From Litorimonas sp964511495 (GTDB lineage: Bacteria > Pseudomonadota > Alphaproteobacteria > Caulobacterales > Maricaulaceae), in assembly GCA_964511495.1 (NCBI GenBank), contig CAZEFT010000023.1, positions 1 through 46,864 on the forward strand: a DNA stretch of 46,864 nt. Reading direction: 5' to 3'. Positions 24,593 to 31,690 of the stretch are shown here, one piece after another. A program made the translations under genes and the position numbers. The stretch's first letter is position 1; every line of letters begins with the position of its first letter. The notes below the pieces were generated by a model, which saw only the letters and a program-made list of their open reading frames with translations, searched no databases and was not told the origin of the DNA.

Positions 24593-25641
24593 TGCGGCCT
24601 AATTTTCGCGATACGACCTCCGAAGCTTTGTTATCTCAATCATCTGAACGAGGCAGTGCTACCGCTTCACGGTCAAAAGATAGTTGGGCTTATCTTTTCG
24701 CCGCTTTGGGTGCGATGTTATATTCCATGAAAGCGATTTTCGTGAAACTGGCTTATTTGCCGGGTGGGGGATTGGCGGCCAATGATCTGGATGCGATTAC
24801 TTTGATGACTTTGCGGATGGGGTTTGCCCTACCAGTTTATATTGCCATTCTTTACTTAAGTCTAAGAGGGCAGGGCGGTATACCGTTAAAACGCATTGTA
24901 CAGGCCGCAATCTTGGGCGTGATGGGCTATCATTTATGCACCTATCTGGATTTCGTCGGATTAAAACTGATTACGGCCCAGTTGGAACGATTAATTTTGT
25001 TCACCTATCCGGTTTTTGTCGTCATTTTCGGAGCGATTTTCTTTGGCGGGAAAATAACGCGCGCCGGGATTCTCTCGATTATTTTGGCCTATTGCGGTTT
25101 GGGTGTTGTCTTTATTGGGGGTGATATTGCGACGGGGGTCAATGTGCCGCTCGGCAGTGCGCTCATTCTGGCGGCCGCAATTATGTTTGCCTTATTCCAG
25201 CTGATTGCCAAACGCATGATCGATGCTTTGGGCTCGAAAATATTTACCTGTATGGCGATGATTGCCGCCGCGACATCGATCATTCTGCATTTTATTCTGC
25301 AAAGTGTAGCGGATGGTGGTTTAACGGAAGCTTTGGACCTACCGCCGCGAATATATTTTTTGGGGGCTACAATTGCTTTTTTTTCCACGATTTTGCCGAG
25401 TTTTTTAATCAATATTTCAATTGGTCGCATTGGCGCGCAGACTGTTGCGGTTATGGGGATGTTAGGGCCGCTCGCGACAATCGTCGCGGCGATTATTGTT
25501 CTAGGAGAACCCTTTGCTTTTTGGGACGCTGTGGGAACCGTTGTGACCCTATCCGGTATCGGACTTTATATGTGGCTGAATGCGCGTGAGACGAAACATC
25601 CTGTCACGGTAGAACCCCGATCAGAAATAGACCGCGTATAA
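24592..25641 (+). CDS. EamA-family (DMT) transporter
   Basis: A 349-residue inner-membrane protein with about ten hydrophobic segments in two repeated EamA halves, preceded by a roughly 35-residue hydrophilic Ser-rich N-terminus. The second half ends VVAAIIVLGEPFAFWDAVGTVVTLSGIGLYMW, the family's typical last two segments. Members export amino acids, nucleosides or other metabolites; nothing here identifies the substrate. Its ATG overlaps the tadA stop by one base. The last 38 bases overlap the convergent TauE/SafE gene, so no terminator separates them. Confidence 0.88.
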   Translation: MRPNFRDTTSEALLSQSSERGSATASRSKDSWAYLFAALGAMLYSMKAIFVKLAYLPGGGLAANDLDAITLMTLRMGFALPVYIAILYLSLRGQGGIPLKRIVQAAILGVMGYHLCTYLDFVGLKLITAQLERLILFTYPVFVVIFGAIFFGGKITRAGILSIILAYCGLGVVFIGGDIATGVNVPLGSALILAAAIMFALFQLIAKRMIDALGSKIFTCMAMIAAATSIILHFILQSVADGGLTEALDLPPRIYFLGATIAFFSTILPSFLINISIGRIGAQTVAVMGMLGPLATIVAAIIVLGEPFAFWDAVGTVVTLSGIGLYMWLNARETKHPVTVEPRSEIDRV

Positions 25642-26356
25642 TGTAAGCAGCCCCGATAGCGGTGACGAGATAGCGCGTCACAGACCGAAAGCCGATATCG
25701 GAAAACTTCCGCAAGAGACGTGTCCCCAAAAACGTACCCAACATGACGGCGGGAATACAGGCGATAAACACCCAGAGGGGCGGGAGCCCCGATAAGTCGC
25801 TCGCCAGAAAAAGTGGAATGCCAAAGTAAAAAATTTTCACTAAATGAGAGGCGAACATCGTCAAAGCCTTTGTCGCCACGATTTCATGCCGGCTCAGCTG
25901 TGTCTTCACATAGAAAAAGTCCAGTGCTGGCCCTGCCACGCCCGCGGTTAGGTTTAACCCCATCACCAAGGCACCACATAAAATAGCGTGGGGTGGTTTT
26001 TCAGCGTCGCCCTGTAACCAACCTTTGGGAAGCCATAAAAGTAATGGCAGAAATCCAAGGGCCAGAAATAGCTGTGCCTTATTCAAGCTGACCGATGCCC
26101 ATAATAGAAGCCCTATCATGGGAATGGCCCCAATGAGTTGCCATCCGATAATATCCCATCGTAGCCCGTCACGGATCAAATAAGCGCGGTAGGAATTGCT
26201 GACACTTTGTATGGCACCGTGAACGACCATGGCTTCTGCGACTGTCAAAAACGTGGCGATTATACCCAGAAAGATTAATCCGCCTGCCATGCCGAACACG
26301 CCTGAAATTCCGGCTGTGACAAAGGCAGAAACAATAAGGATGGAAAAGATTTTCAT
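25604..26356 (-). CDS. TauE/SafE (TSUP) family membrane permease
   Basis: About 250 residues from the ATG at 26356. A longer frame reaches 26449, but its first 31 residues are hydrophilic and unlike the family. There are eight or so membrane segments, with the TSUP landmark GVFGMAGGLIFLG near residue 20 and its second-half counterpart LNLTAGVAGPALDFFY. Relatives export sulfite, sulfoacetate or other small organosulfur anions, or are of unknown substrate. AAGGG stands about 10 bases before the start. It converges with and overlaps the EamA gene by 38 bases. Confidence 0.87.
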   Translation of the reverse strand: MKIFSILIVSAFVTAGISGVFGMAGGLIFLGIIATFLTVAEAMVVHGAIQSVSNSYRAYLIRDGLRWDIIGWQLIGAIPMIGLLLWASVSLNKAQLFLALGFLPLLLWLPKGWLQGDAEKPPHAILCGALVMGLNLTAGVAGPALDFFYVKTQLSRHEIVATKALTMFASHLVKIFYFGIPLFLASDLSGLPPLWVFIACIPAVMLGTFLGTRLLRKFSDIGFRSVTRYLVTAIGAAYIIRGLFLIGVLP

Positions 26357-26450
26357 ACGGAATGCGCCCTTGGCTGAGGGCCTTATGCCGCTTGTCCGCA
26401 CATCCATCAAGGCTAGGCAAGACATGATAAAATGATCCAAGTCACACACG

Positions 26451-26465
26451 TTAAGGTTTTCTTAA
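26451..26465. promoter_or_regulatory. CtrA-type binding site
   Basis: TTAA-GGTTTTC-TTAA is a perfect TTAA-N7-TTAA match to the CtrA box of Caulobacterales and Rhizobiales. It lies 75 bases before the coiled-coil gene and 94 bases before the divergent permease start. It is the only perfect match I found in the intergenic regions. Confidence 0.6.
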
Positions 26466-26540
26466 ACAGCACAACTTAACGATGACATAGGATTTGGAAA
26501 CATCAGTGGATTGGCAGTGTCATCCGAGCTGGGGGTTGAA

Positions 26541-27767
26541 ATGAAATTTTTAAAACGTGAAAAAACTGTATCGCACGACATATCAACAGATGAGTTGGTG
26601 AGGGCGTATAAAAGTCCTGAAAAACGGGACCATGCGATAGTAAAAGACGATGTCGATTTGGCGCAGGACGCGCTGAGTGAGTTATCTGTTCAATTTAAAT
26701 CCGGTGCCGAAGCGCAGTTAATGGCCGTCAAGCGTATGGCGACACTGACGAAAACATTAACCAAAATGGAAACGCGTTTGCGTCAACTGGATCGCGTTGA
26801 GTCAGATAATCACAGCCTGACCAAAGAAGCGGATCAGCTCAATCAAAAATTAAAGCAAAGCTCTTTGCTCTGTGAAGATCAGGAAAAAACACTGTCTGAT
26901 TTGCGTCGTCAGCGCGACGAGTTCCGCACACAGATGGAAATCGCGAAAGGCTCTTTGGCTCAATATGAAGACAAAGATGCAACAACGCGTGAGACGTTAA
27001 TGAAGCAAATGCGTGAAATAGACGATTTGTCTACGCAGCTCATGCACAAAGATGAGAACCTTCAAACATTGGAAATGAGTAAGGAAACGCTCAAAGAAGA
27101 TTTGGCGGCTGTTGGGAGTGATTTAGCGGAAGAGCGCAATCGCGCCTATGAACTACAAAAAGCTAATGAAGAACTAAGTTCTCGCCTGTCCGAGAAGACA
27201 CGTTCCAGTGACAAGACGGCGGCAGAACTGAAAACCATTCAGAACCGCTATACCGATCAAAAGGAGAAGCTGTTCACTTTGAAAAGTGAGGTCCAGTCTC
27301 TGACTTATAATCTGACATCACAGAAGAATAGTTTTGAAGATACGATTAAGCGTCGTGAAGACGAAGTCATCACGCTGAAAAACCAAAATGATCAGCTCAA
27401 TACGCAATTGCGCATCAAAGAAAACATGATTGCTCATGTCGAAGAAGAGCTGGAAACTGTGCGTGGCGCTTTGGATATTGAGCGGAGTCGGACAACACGC
27501 GGATCCAATGCCCTACATAATAAAACCGAAGAGCTGGAACGCCACAATCAAGCCTTGGCCCAATCCAAAGCGGAATATGCCGAATTACAATCGAAATTCA
27601 GCATGGCGATTGAAGATATCGAAGCGCTTCGCAAAATCATCGCTAATCAGAAGCAGAAATTGGAGCGCTATGCGGCCATTTCAGGTGGCTCAACAGGACA
27701 GGTTTTTGTCCACCAAGAGAGTACGCCGGAAGAGCGTGATTTCACACCGCATTTGAAAGCGATCTAA
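26541..27767 (+). CDS. long coiled-coil protein, possibly cytoskeletal or polar
   Basis: I use the ATG at 26541 (408 residues); a TTG at 26511 is open but has no better ribosome-binding site than the GGGGGT before the ATG. After about 40 charged residues with MKFLKREKTV, almost the whole protein (about 45-385) is a continuous heptad-rich coiled coil dense in Glu, Lys, Gln and Leu, with several short breaks. A Gly-rich turn (SGGSTGQVFV) and an acidic tail close it. There is no signal peptide, membrane segment, Walker motif or zinc motif. The length and rod-like plan recall crescentin-type intermediate-filament-like proteins and polar scaffolds of Caulobacterales, but coiled coils align falsely, so I claim no homology. 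The CtrA-type box upstream suggests cell-cycle control. A strong terminator follows. Confidence 0.75.
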   Translation: MKFLKREKTVSHDISTDELVRAYKSPEKRDHAIVKDDVDLAQDALSELSVQFKSGAEAQLMAVKRMATLTKTLTKMETRLRQLDRVESDNHSLTKEADQLNQKLKQSSLLCEDQEKTLSDLRRQRDEFRTQMEIAKGSLAQYEDKDATTRETLMKQMREIDDLSTQLMHKDENLQTLEMSKETLKEDLAAVGSDLAEERNRAYELQKANEELSSRLSEKTRSSDKTAAELKTIQNRYTDQKEKLFTLKSEVQSLTYNLTSQKNSFEDTIKRREDEVITLKNQNDQLNTQLRIKENMIAHVEEELETVRGALDIERSRTTRGSNALHNKTEELERHNQALAQSKAEYAELQSKFSMAIEDIEALRKIIANQKQKLERYAAISGGSTGQVFVHQESTPEERDFTPHLKAI

Positions 27768-27813
27768 TCCGGACCTTTCAAAATATAAAAATAAACTCAA
27801 TAATCTGACTTTT

Positions 27814-27839
27814 ACCCGGCCTCAATGGTCGGGTTTTTT
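27814..27839 (+). terminator. intrinsic terminator of the coiled-coil gene
   Basis: An 8-bp stem (27814-27821 with 27827-27834, one G-U pair), a 5-base loop and six T follow. It lies 46 bases after the stop codon. Confidence 0.88.
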
Positions 27840-28182
27840 GTGTTCTAAAGAGAATCAAAGAGGGTGTTTTGTATCATTAGCATCCCATTGCTCATGTTTG
27901 GAAAATTAGAAAGGTGTTTCTAATCGGCACCCTTAGGTAGGCACTCGCTGTAATGTAGGGGTTGAAACCGTAGGAAATATGCTTATCTGCCGCCTGAATT
28001 TAAAAATTAGGACGAAAAAAGACCATAAAAAACACTATATTTTGAGTTTTTGAAGATTCTTATCAACATATGGTGTTTGAGCGCGATAATTTTGCAACGC
28101 TTTGCACAATTCATGCATTGTAAAGATATCGCCATCACTACGGTGTTGTGAAGGCTCATAGAGGTCTGTAAGGAGCGCGACA
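27840..28182. other. 343-base gene-free region before the cell-wall hydrolase
   Basis: No convincing open frame or RNA gene on either strand. A perfect 8-bp inverted repeat, ATTAGAAA (27905-27912) and TTTCTAAT (27917-27924), has a 4-base spacer and could be an operator. Nearer the gene, GCGATA (28083-28088) and TATCGC (28127-28132) flank a 38-base segment. The hydrolase promoter should be here but I cannot place it with confidence. AAGGAG at about 28169-28174 is the hydrolase ribosome-binding site. Confidence 0.45.
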
Positions 28183-28920
28183 ATGAAGAGACGCGTATAC
28201 ACATTAGCGGGATGGGGCTTAGGCCTCTTTGCTGCCGGCGCTCTTAGCGTCGCTTTTCCGGCCATCGCCGAAAAAGCAGCGGATCACCGCGCCGACGCCC
28301 AATGGGCGAAAATGGCCGCAGATTACAACGAGGCAAGGTCTCAAAATGATATCGACGCGGATTCTTATGCGTTTGCAGAATGGATGTCCGAACCCTCATT
28401 CATTTTGAATGACAAGGCGGCGACGCAAACATTTTTGAGAGTGAAGCCTCAAATTACGACTATTGCCAAACAAGACATGTCCGAGCATCAATGCCTGTCA
28501 GAAGCGGTCTATTACGAAGCCCGCTCTGAAACACGCTCTGGTCAAATGGGCGTTGCCGAAGTTATTCTCAATCGTGTTCGCTCTAAACACTATCCAAATT
28601 CCATCTGTGAGGTCGTTTATCAAGGATCAGAACGGCGCACGGGTTGCCAGTTTAGCTTTACTTGCGACGGATCTATGAATGTCATGCCAAGCGGTAAAGC
28701 TTGGGAACGTTCGAAAGAAATGGCATCTCTCAGCTTAAATGGATTTGCGCCGAAATTGACTGATAATGCGACACATTACCATACGACGAGTGTCGACCCC
28801 GTTTGGGCCGCGACGTTGAAATATGATGGACAAATTGGGTCTCACAAATTTTATCGTTTTAAATGGCGCGAACGTCCGGTGAAACATAGCGTGTCTATGA
28901 GTGTTGCTCCGCCTATTTAG
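28183..28920 (+). CDS. SleB-type cell wall hydrolase
   Basis: A 245-residue exported protein. An N-terminal membrane/signal segment (about 5-28, ending AFPAIAEK) is followed by about 70 helical residues and then the Hydrolase_2 (SleB/CwlJ) domain: CLSEAVYYEARSETRSGQMGVAEVILNRVRS, SICEVVYQGS, CQFSFTCDG and ATHYHTTSVDPVWA. The Glu in AVYYEARSE is the likely catalytic acid of this lytic-transglycosylase-like fold, and the Cys residues may pair. Non-sporulating alphaproteobacteria use such proteins for peptidoglycan remodelling in the periplasm. The gene has an AAGGAG start site and stands alone between a gene-free region and a terminator. Confidence 0.92.
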   Translation: MKRRVYTLAGWGLGLFAAGALSVAFPAIAEKAADHRADAQWAKMAADYNEARSQNDIDADSYAFAEWMSEPSFILNDKAATQTFLRVKPQITTIAKQDMSEHQCLSEAVYYEARSETRSGQMGVAEVILNRVRSKHYPNSICEVVYQGSERRTGCQFSFTCDGSMNVMPSGKAWERSKEMASLSLNGFAPKLTDNATHYHTTSVDPVWAATLKYDGQIGSHKFYRFKWRERPVKHSVSMSVAPPI

Positions 28921-28954
28921 CGATCGCACACAATACATTTTGTGAATTTAAGAT

Positions 28955-28980
28955 AGCGTCTCTTTTTGAGGCGCTTTTTT
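28955..28980 (+). terminator. intrinsic terminator of the cell-wall hydrolase gene
   Basis: An 8-bp stem (28955-28962 with 28968-28975, one G-T pair), a five-T loop and a six-T run follow. It lies 34 bases after the stop and protects the convergent nadC. Confidence 0.85.
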
Positions 28981-29022
28981 ATTGGGAAAACTGGCAGCGA
29001 TATCAATGATGGATTGTTCGCT

Positions 29023-29052
29023 TTATTTATCATCCATTTATTTATCATCCAT
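29023..29052. repeat. 15-bp perfect tandem duplication at the nadC stop
   Basis: Two identical 15-base units (29023-29037 and 29038-29052). On the minus strand each reads Met-Asp-Asp-Lys-stop. The first-read copy supplies the end of NadC; the second copy lies just after the stop codon. Confidence 0.95.
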
Positions 29053-29901
29053 GCCAATGTCGAAATTCGGCGCAGAGTGCGTGAGGGCCCCAATGGAAAT
29101 GACATCAACACCTGTCTTAGCCAGACCTTTCACAGTTGACAGATTAACCCCGCCCGAAGCCTCTAAAATGGGCCGCCTATGGTCAGAACCATTGACGATG
29201 GAGACAGCTTTTTTCAGCTTAGCCGCATCCATATTATCTAGCAAAACCACATCGGGTTCATAGCCTAAAACGATTTTCAGCTGTTCTAATGTATCCACTT
29301 CGACACTCACGCGGGCCATGTGATCGGCTTCGGCTTTAATTGCTTTTAGGGCTGCATCAACGCCCCCCGCCAAAGCGATATGATTGTCTTTAATCATTAT
29401 GGCGGCAGCGAGGCTCTCGCGATGTGTATAACCGCCGCCTGCCAAGACAGCTTGTTTTTCCAAAGCGCGAAGACCCGGCGTCGTTTTACGGGTTGCCGCA
29501 ATGCGGGTCTGCAACCCCTTCACTCGTTCAACATATTGACGCGTGAGCGAGGCAACTCCCGATAACCGCCCAAGGAAATTCAGAGCAACGCGTTCTGCTG
29601 ATAAAAGACTGCGAACAGGACCATCAATTTTGGCAATAATAGTCCCCGGTTCGACATTATCACCATCATGGGTGAGGGGGGCGAATGTCACATTCGGGTC
29701 GACGAATGCATAGGTCAGTGCAGCGGCCTGCAGCCCCGCAATGACTCCGCTTTCCCGCGCCCGCATGACCAAAGAGCCTTGTGACGTTTTAGGCACTAGC
29801 AGATTAGCGGTGAGATCGCCGGACTCACCAAAATCTTCGGCCAAAGCCATGCGTACAATGGGCTCGATTACAATTTGGGGAAGGTCAGCTAATGTTCTCA
29901 T
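29038..29901 (-). CDS. nadC: nicotinate-nucleotide diphosphorylase (carboxylating)
   Basis: A 287-residue quinolinate phosphoribosyltransferase: quinolinate plus PRPP gives nicotinate mononucleotide, CO2 and PPi in de novo NAD synthesis. The N-terminal ALAEDFGESGDLTANLL leads into the alpha/beta barrel with catalytic and substrate-binding residues in ATRKTTPGLRALEKQAVLAGGGYTHR, IKDNHI, VSVEVDTLEQ and VLLDNM. The end LEASGGVNLSTVKGLAKTGVDVISIGALTHS is typical. Length is normal. It stands alone, without nadA or nadB in the window. Its last 15 bases are tandemly duplicated without changing the protein. Confidence 0.96.
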   Translation of the reverse strand: MRTLADLPQIVIEPIVRMALAEDFGESGDLTANLLVPKTSQGSLVMRARESGVIAGLQAAALTYAFVDPNVTFAPLTHDGDNVEPGTIIAKIDGPVRSLLSAERVALNFLGRLSGVASLTRQYVERVKGLQTRIAATRKTTPGLRALEKQAVLAGGGYTHRESLAAAIMIKDNHIALAGGVDAALKAIKAEADHMARVSVEVDTLEQLKIVLGYEPDVVLLDNMDAAKLKKAVSIVNGSDHRRPILEASGGVNLSTVKGLAKTGVDVISIGALTHSAPNFDIGMDDK

Positions 29902-29988
29902 GGCATAGGCTTAGCTGTCCGCATTTATTTTTTCGAGGAAAAACTGAATGAGAGCCGCCTTTTATGTGAGTCCTGTCGTAAACAGATC

Positions 29989-31542
29989 ATGCCAAAAATA
30001 TTGATACCTGTTTTCGCCGACCAACTGTCCCATAATTTATCGTCTCTCGCTCTCAGCGACCCCGAAGATAGTGTCGTCCTCATGATGGAAGTGAAAGGGG
30101 AAGCCAATAATGTTCCTCATCACAAAACCAAATTAGTGTTTCTTTTTTCTGCCATGCGTCACTTTGCGCAGGAATTGGAAGAGCAAGGTTGGAGTGTTCG
30201 CTACGTCAAACTGACGGATAAAGAGAATACGGGCAGTTTTAAGGGAGAAATCAAGCGAGCGCTGAAACGCGATAAAAGCATTGAAACAATTCGGGTGTGT
30301 GAGCCATCGGAGTATTGCGTTTTGGAAGATGTGAAGTCTTGGGAAAAAGATTTGAACATTACTGTTTCCATCACGCATGATGACCGTTTTATTGCAACGA
30401 AAGAGGAGTTTGCAGAATGGGCAGAGGGCCGCAAACAATTCCGAATGGAATATTTCTATCGTGAAATGCGCCGTAAAACGGAACTGCTTATGGATGGGGA
30501 CGACCCTGAAGGTGGCAAGTGGAATTATGATAAAGATAATCGGAAGCCCCCGAAAAAAGGTTTAGATTTTCCAGGCCCGCTTAAAGCCAAACCGGATGCT
30601 ATTACTCAAGACGTTATCGATATGGTGGAATCAGAGTTTGAAAGCCGACTCGGAAAGACGGATCATTTCTTCTATGCGGTGGACAGGGAAGGCGCTTTGA
30701 GCGCCTTGGATTATTTTCTCAAAGAAAGCTTGGAAAAATTCGGAGATTATCAGGACGCAATGGTCTCCGATGAAGCCTTCCTGTTTCATTCTCTCTTATC
30801 GCCCTATTTGAATGCAGGATTGCTCTCACCCTTGGAGATCTGTGAAGCCATTGAGGAGGCTTATAAGAGCGGGAAAGCCCCACTCAATGCGGCTGAGGGA
30901 TATATCCGTCAAATCATTGGGTGGCGTGAATATGTACGCGGCATTTATTGGTTGAAAATGCCCGATTACCGCACTGAAAACTATCTTGAAGCTGAATTGG
31001 ATTTGCCCGACTTTTACTGGACGGGTGAGACAGACATGCATTGCCTCTCACAAGCTATCACGCAAACGCTAGATTACGCTTATGCTCATCACATTCAACG
31101 ATTAATGGTGACGGGCAATTTCGCGCTTTTAGTCGGGGTTGATCCTTTTGCGGTGCATGAATGGTATTTATCAGTTTATTTGGACGCGTTTGAATGGGTG
31201 GAATTACCCAATACTTTAGGCATGAGCCAATTCGGGGATGGCGGGCTTTTGGGGTCAAAACCCTATGCCAGTAGTGGCTCGTACATCAATCGCATGAGTG
31301 ATTATTGTAAGGATTGCGAGTATAACGTGAAGGACCGTATCGGAGAGAAAGCCTGTCCTTTCAACGCGCTTTACTGGCACTTCATGCACCGAAATGAAGA
31401 GAAATTGCGTAGCAATAACCGTCTCGCCATGCCTTATCGTAATTGGGATAAGATGGACGAAGATGTGAAAGAGGCGCTGATTAAACAGGGCGAGAACTTC
31501 ATCGCGTCTTTAAAGCCGTCCCGAGCCAAATCTTATCTGTGA
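29989..31542 (+). CDS. iron-sulfur bacterial cryptochrome/photolyase (PhrB-like, FeS-BCP)
   Basis: A 517-residue member of the photolyase-related family that repairs (6-4) photoproducts or senses blue light, binding FAD, a ribolumazine-type antenna and a 4Fe-4S cluster. The N-terminal Rossmann-like half starts ILIPVFADQLSHNL; the helical FAD half carries GYIRQIIGWREYVRGIYW and HHIQRLMVTGNFALLVGVDP. Four cysteines, C352, C440, C443 and C456 (DMHC, YCKDC, KACPFN), have the spacing I recall for the cluster ligands of Agrobacterium PhrB, so the cluster should be intact. It starts 87 bases from the divergent nadC. No ribosome-binding site stands out. No linked antenna-synthesis gene is visible. 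Confidence 0.94.
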   Translation: MPKILIPVFADQLSHNLSSLALSDPEDSVVLMMEVKGEANNVPHHKTKLVFLFSAMRHFAQELEEQGWSVRYVKLTDKENTGSFKGEIKRALKRDKSIETIRVCEPSEYCVLEDVKSWEKDLNITVSITHDDRFIATKEEFAEWAEGRKQFRMEYFYREMRRKTELLMDGDDPEGGKWNYDKDNRKPPKKGLDFPGPLKAKPDAITQDVIDMVESEFESRLGKTDHFFYAVDREGALSALDYFLKESLEKFGDYQDAMVSDEAFLFHSLLSPYLNAGLLSPLEICEAIEEAYKSGKAPLNAAEGYIRQIIGWREYVRGIYWLKMPDYRTENYLEAELDLPDFYWTGETDMHCLSQAITQTLDYAYAHHIQRLMVTGNFALLVGVDPFAVHEWYLSVYLDAFEWVELPNTLGMSQFGDGGLLGSKPYASSGSYINRMSDYCKDCEYNVKDRIGEKACPFNALYWHFMHRNEEKLRSNNRLAMPYRNWDKMDEDVKEALIKQGENFIASLKPSRAKSYL

Positions 31543-31563
31543 CAGAATGACCAATAAAAAACC

Positions 31564-31606
31564 ACGAAAAAGCACTACACGCCGAAATTGAACATTGCTT
31601 TTTCGT
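31564..31606. repeat. 11-bp perfect inverted repeat before the protease autotransporter
   Basis: ACGAAAAAGCA (31564-31574) and TGCTTTTTCGT (31596-31606) are separated by 21 bases. The right arm runs into the candidate -35 of the next promoter. It lies 22 bases after the photolyase stop, so it could instead act as its terminator, with the T-run inside the stem. Confidence 0.8.
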
Positions 31607-31629
31607 AAAGTTTCGCAATAAAGTATACT
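31601..31629 (+). promoter_or_regulatory. candidate promoter of the protease autotransporter
   Basis: A near-consensus -10 TATACT (31624-31629) follows a weak -35 TTTCGT (31601-31606) after 17 bases. The weak -35 inside an inverted-repeat arm suggests activator or repressor control. A small hairpin, CGGGA (31639-31643) with TCCCG (31648-31652), would lie at the start of the leader. Confidence 0.45.
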
Positions 31630-31690
31630 ATAACAAAACGGGAGAAGTCCCGATGCCAATACTCATCCAAGCCAACCATAAAGGGTCACC

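Noticed and set aside
1..29901. Idea that the TDO-like/kynureninase-like pair and nadC form one tryptophan-to-NAD pathway.
   Set aside because: nadC is 28 kb away in its own unit, and kynurenine 3-monooxygenase and 3-hydroxyanthranilate dioxygenase are not in the window. NadC is normally fed by aspartate-derived quinolinate.
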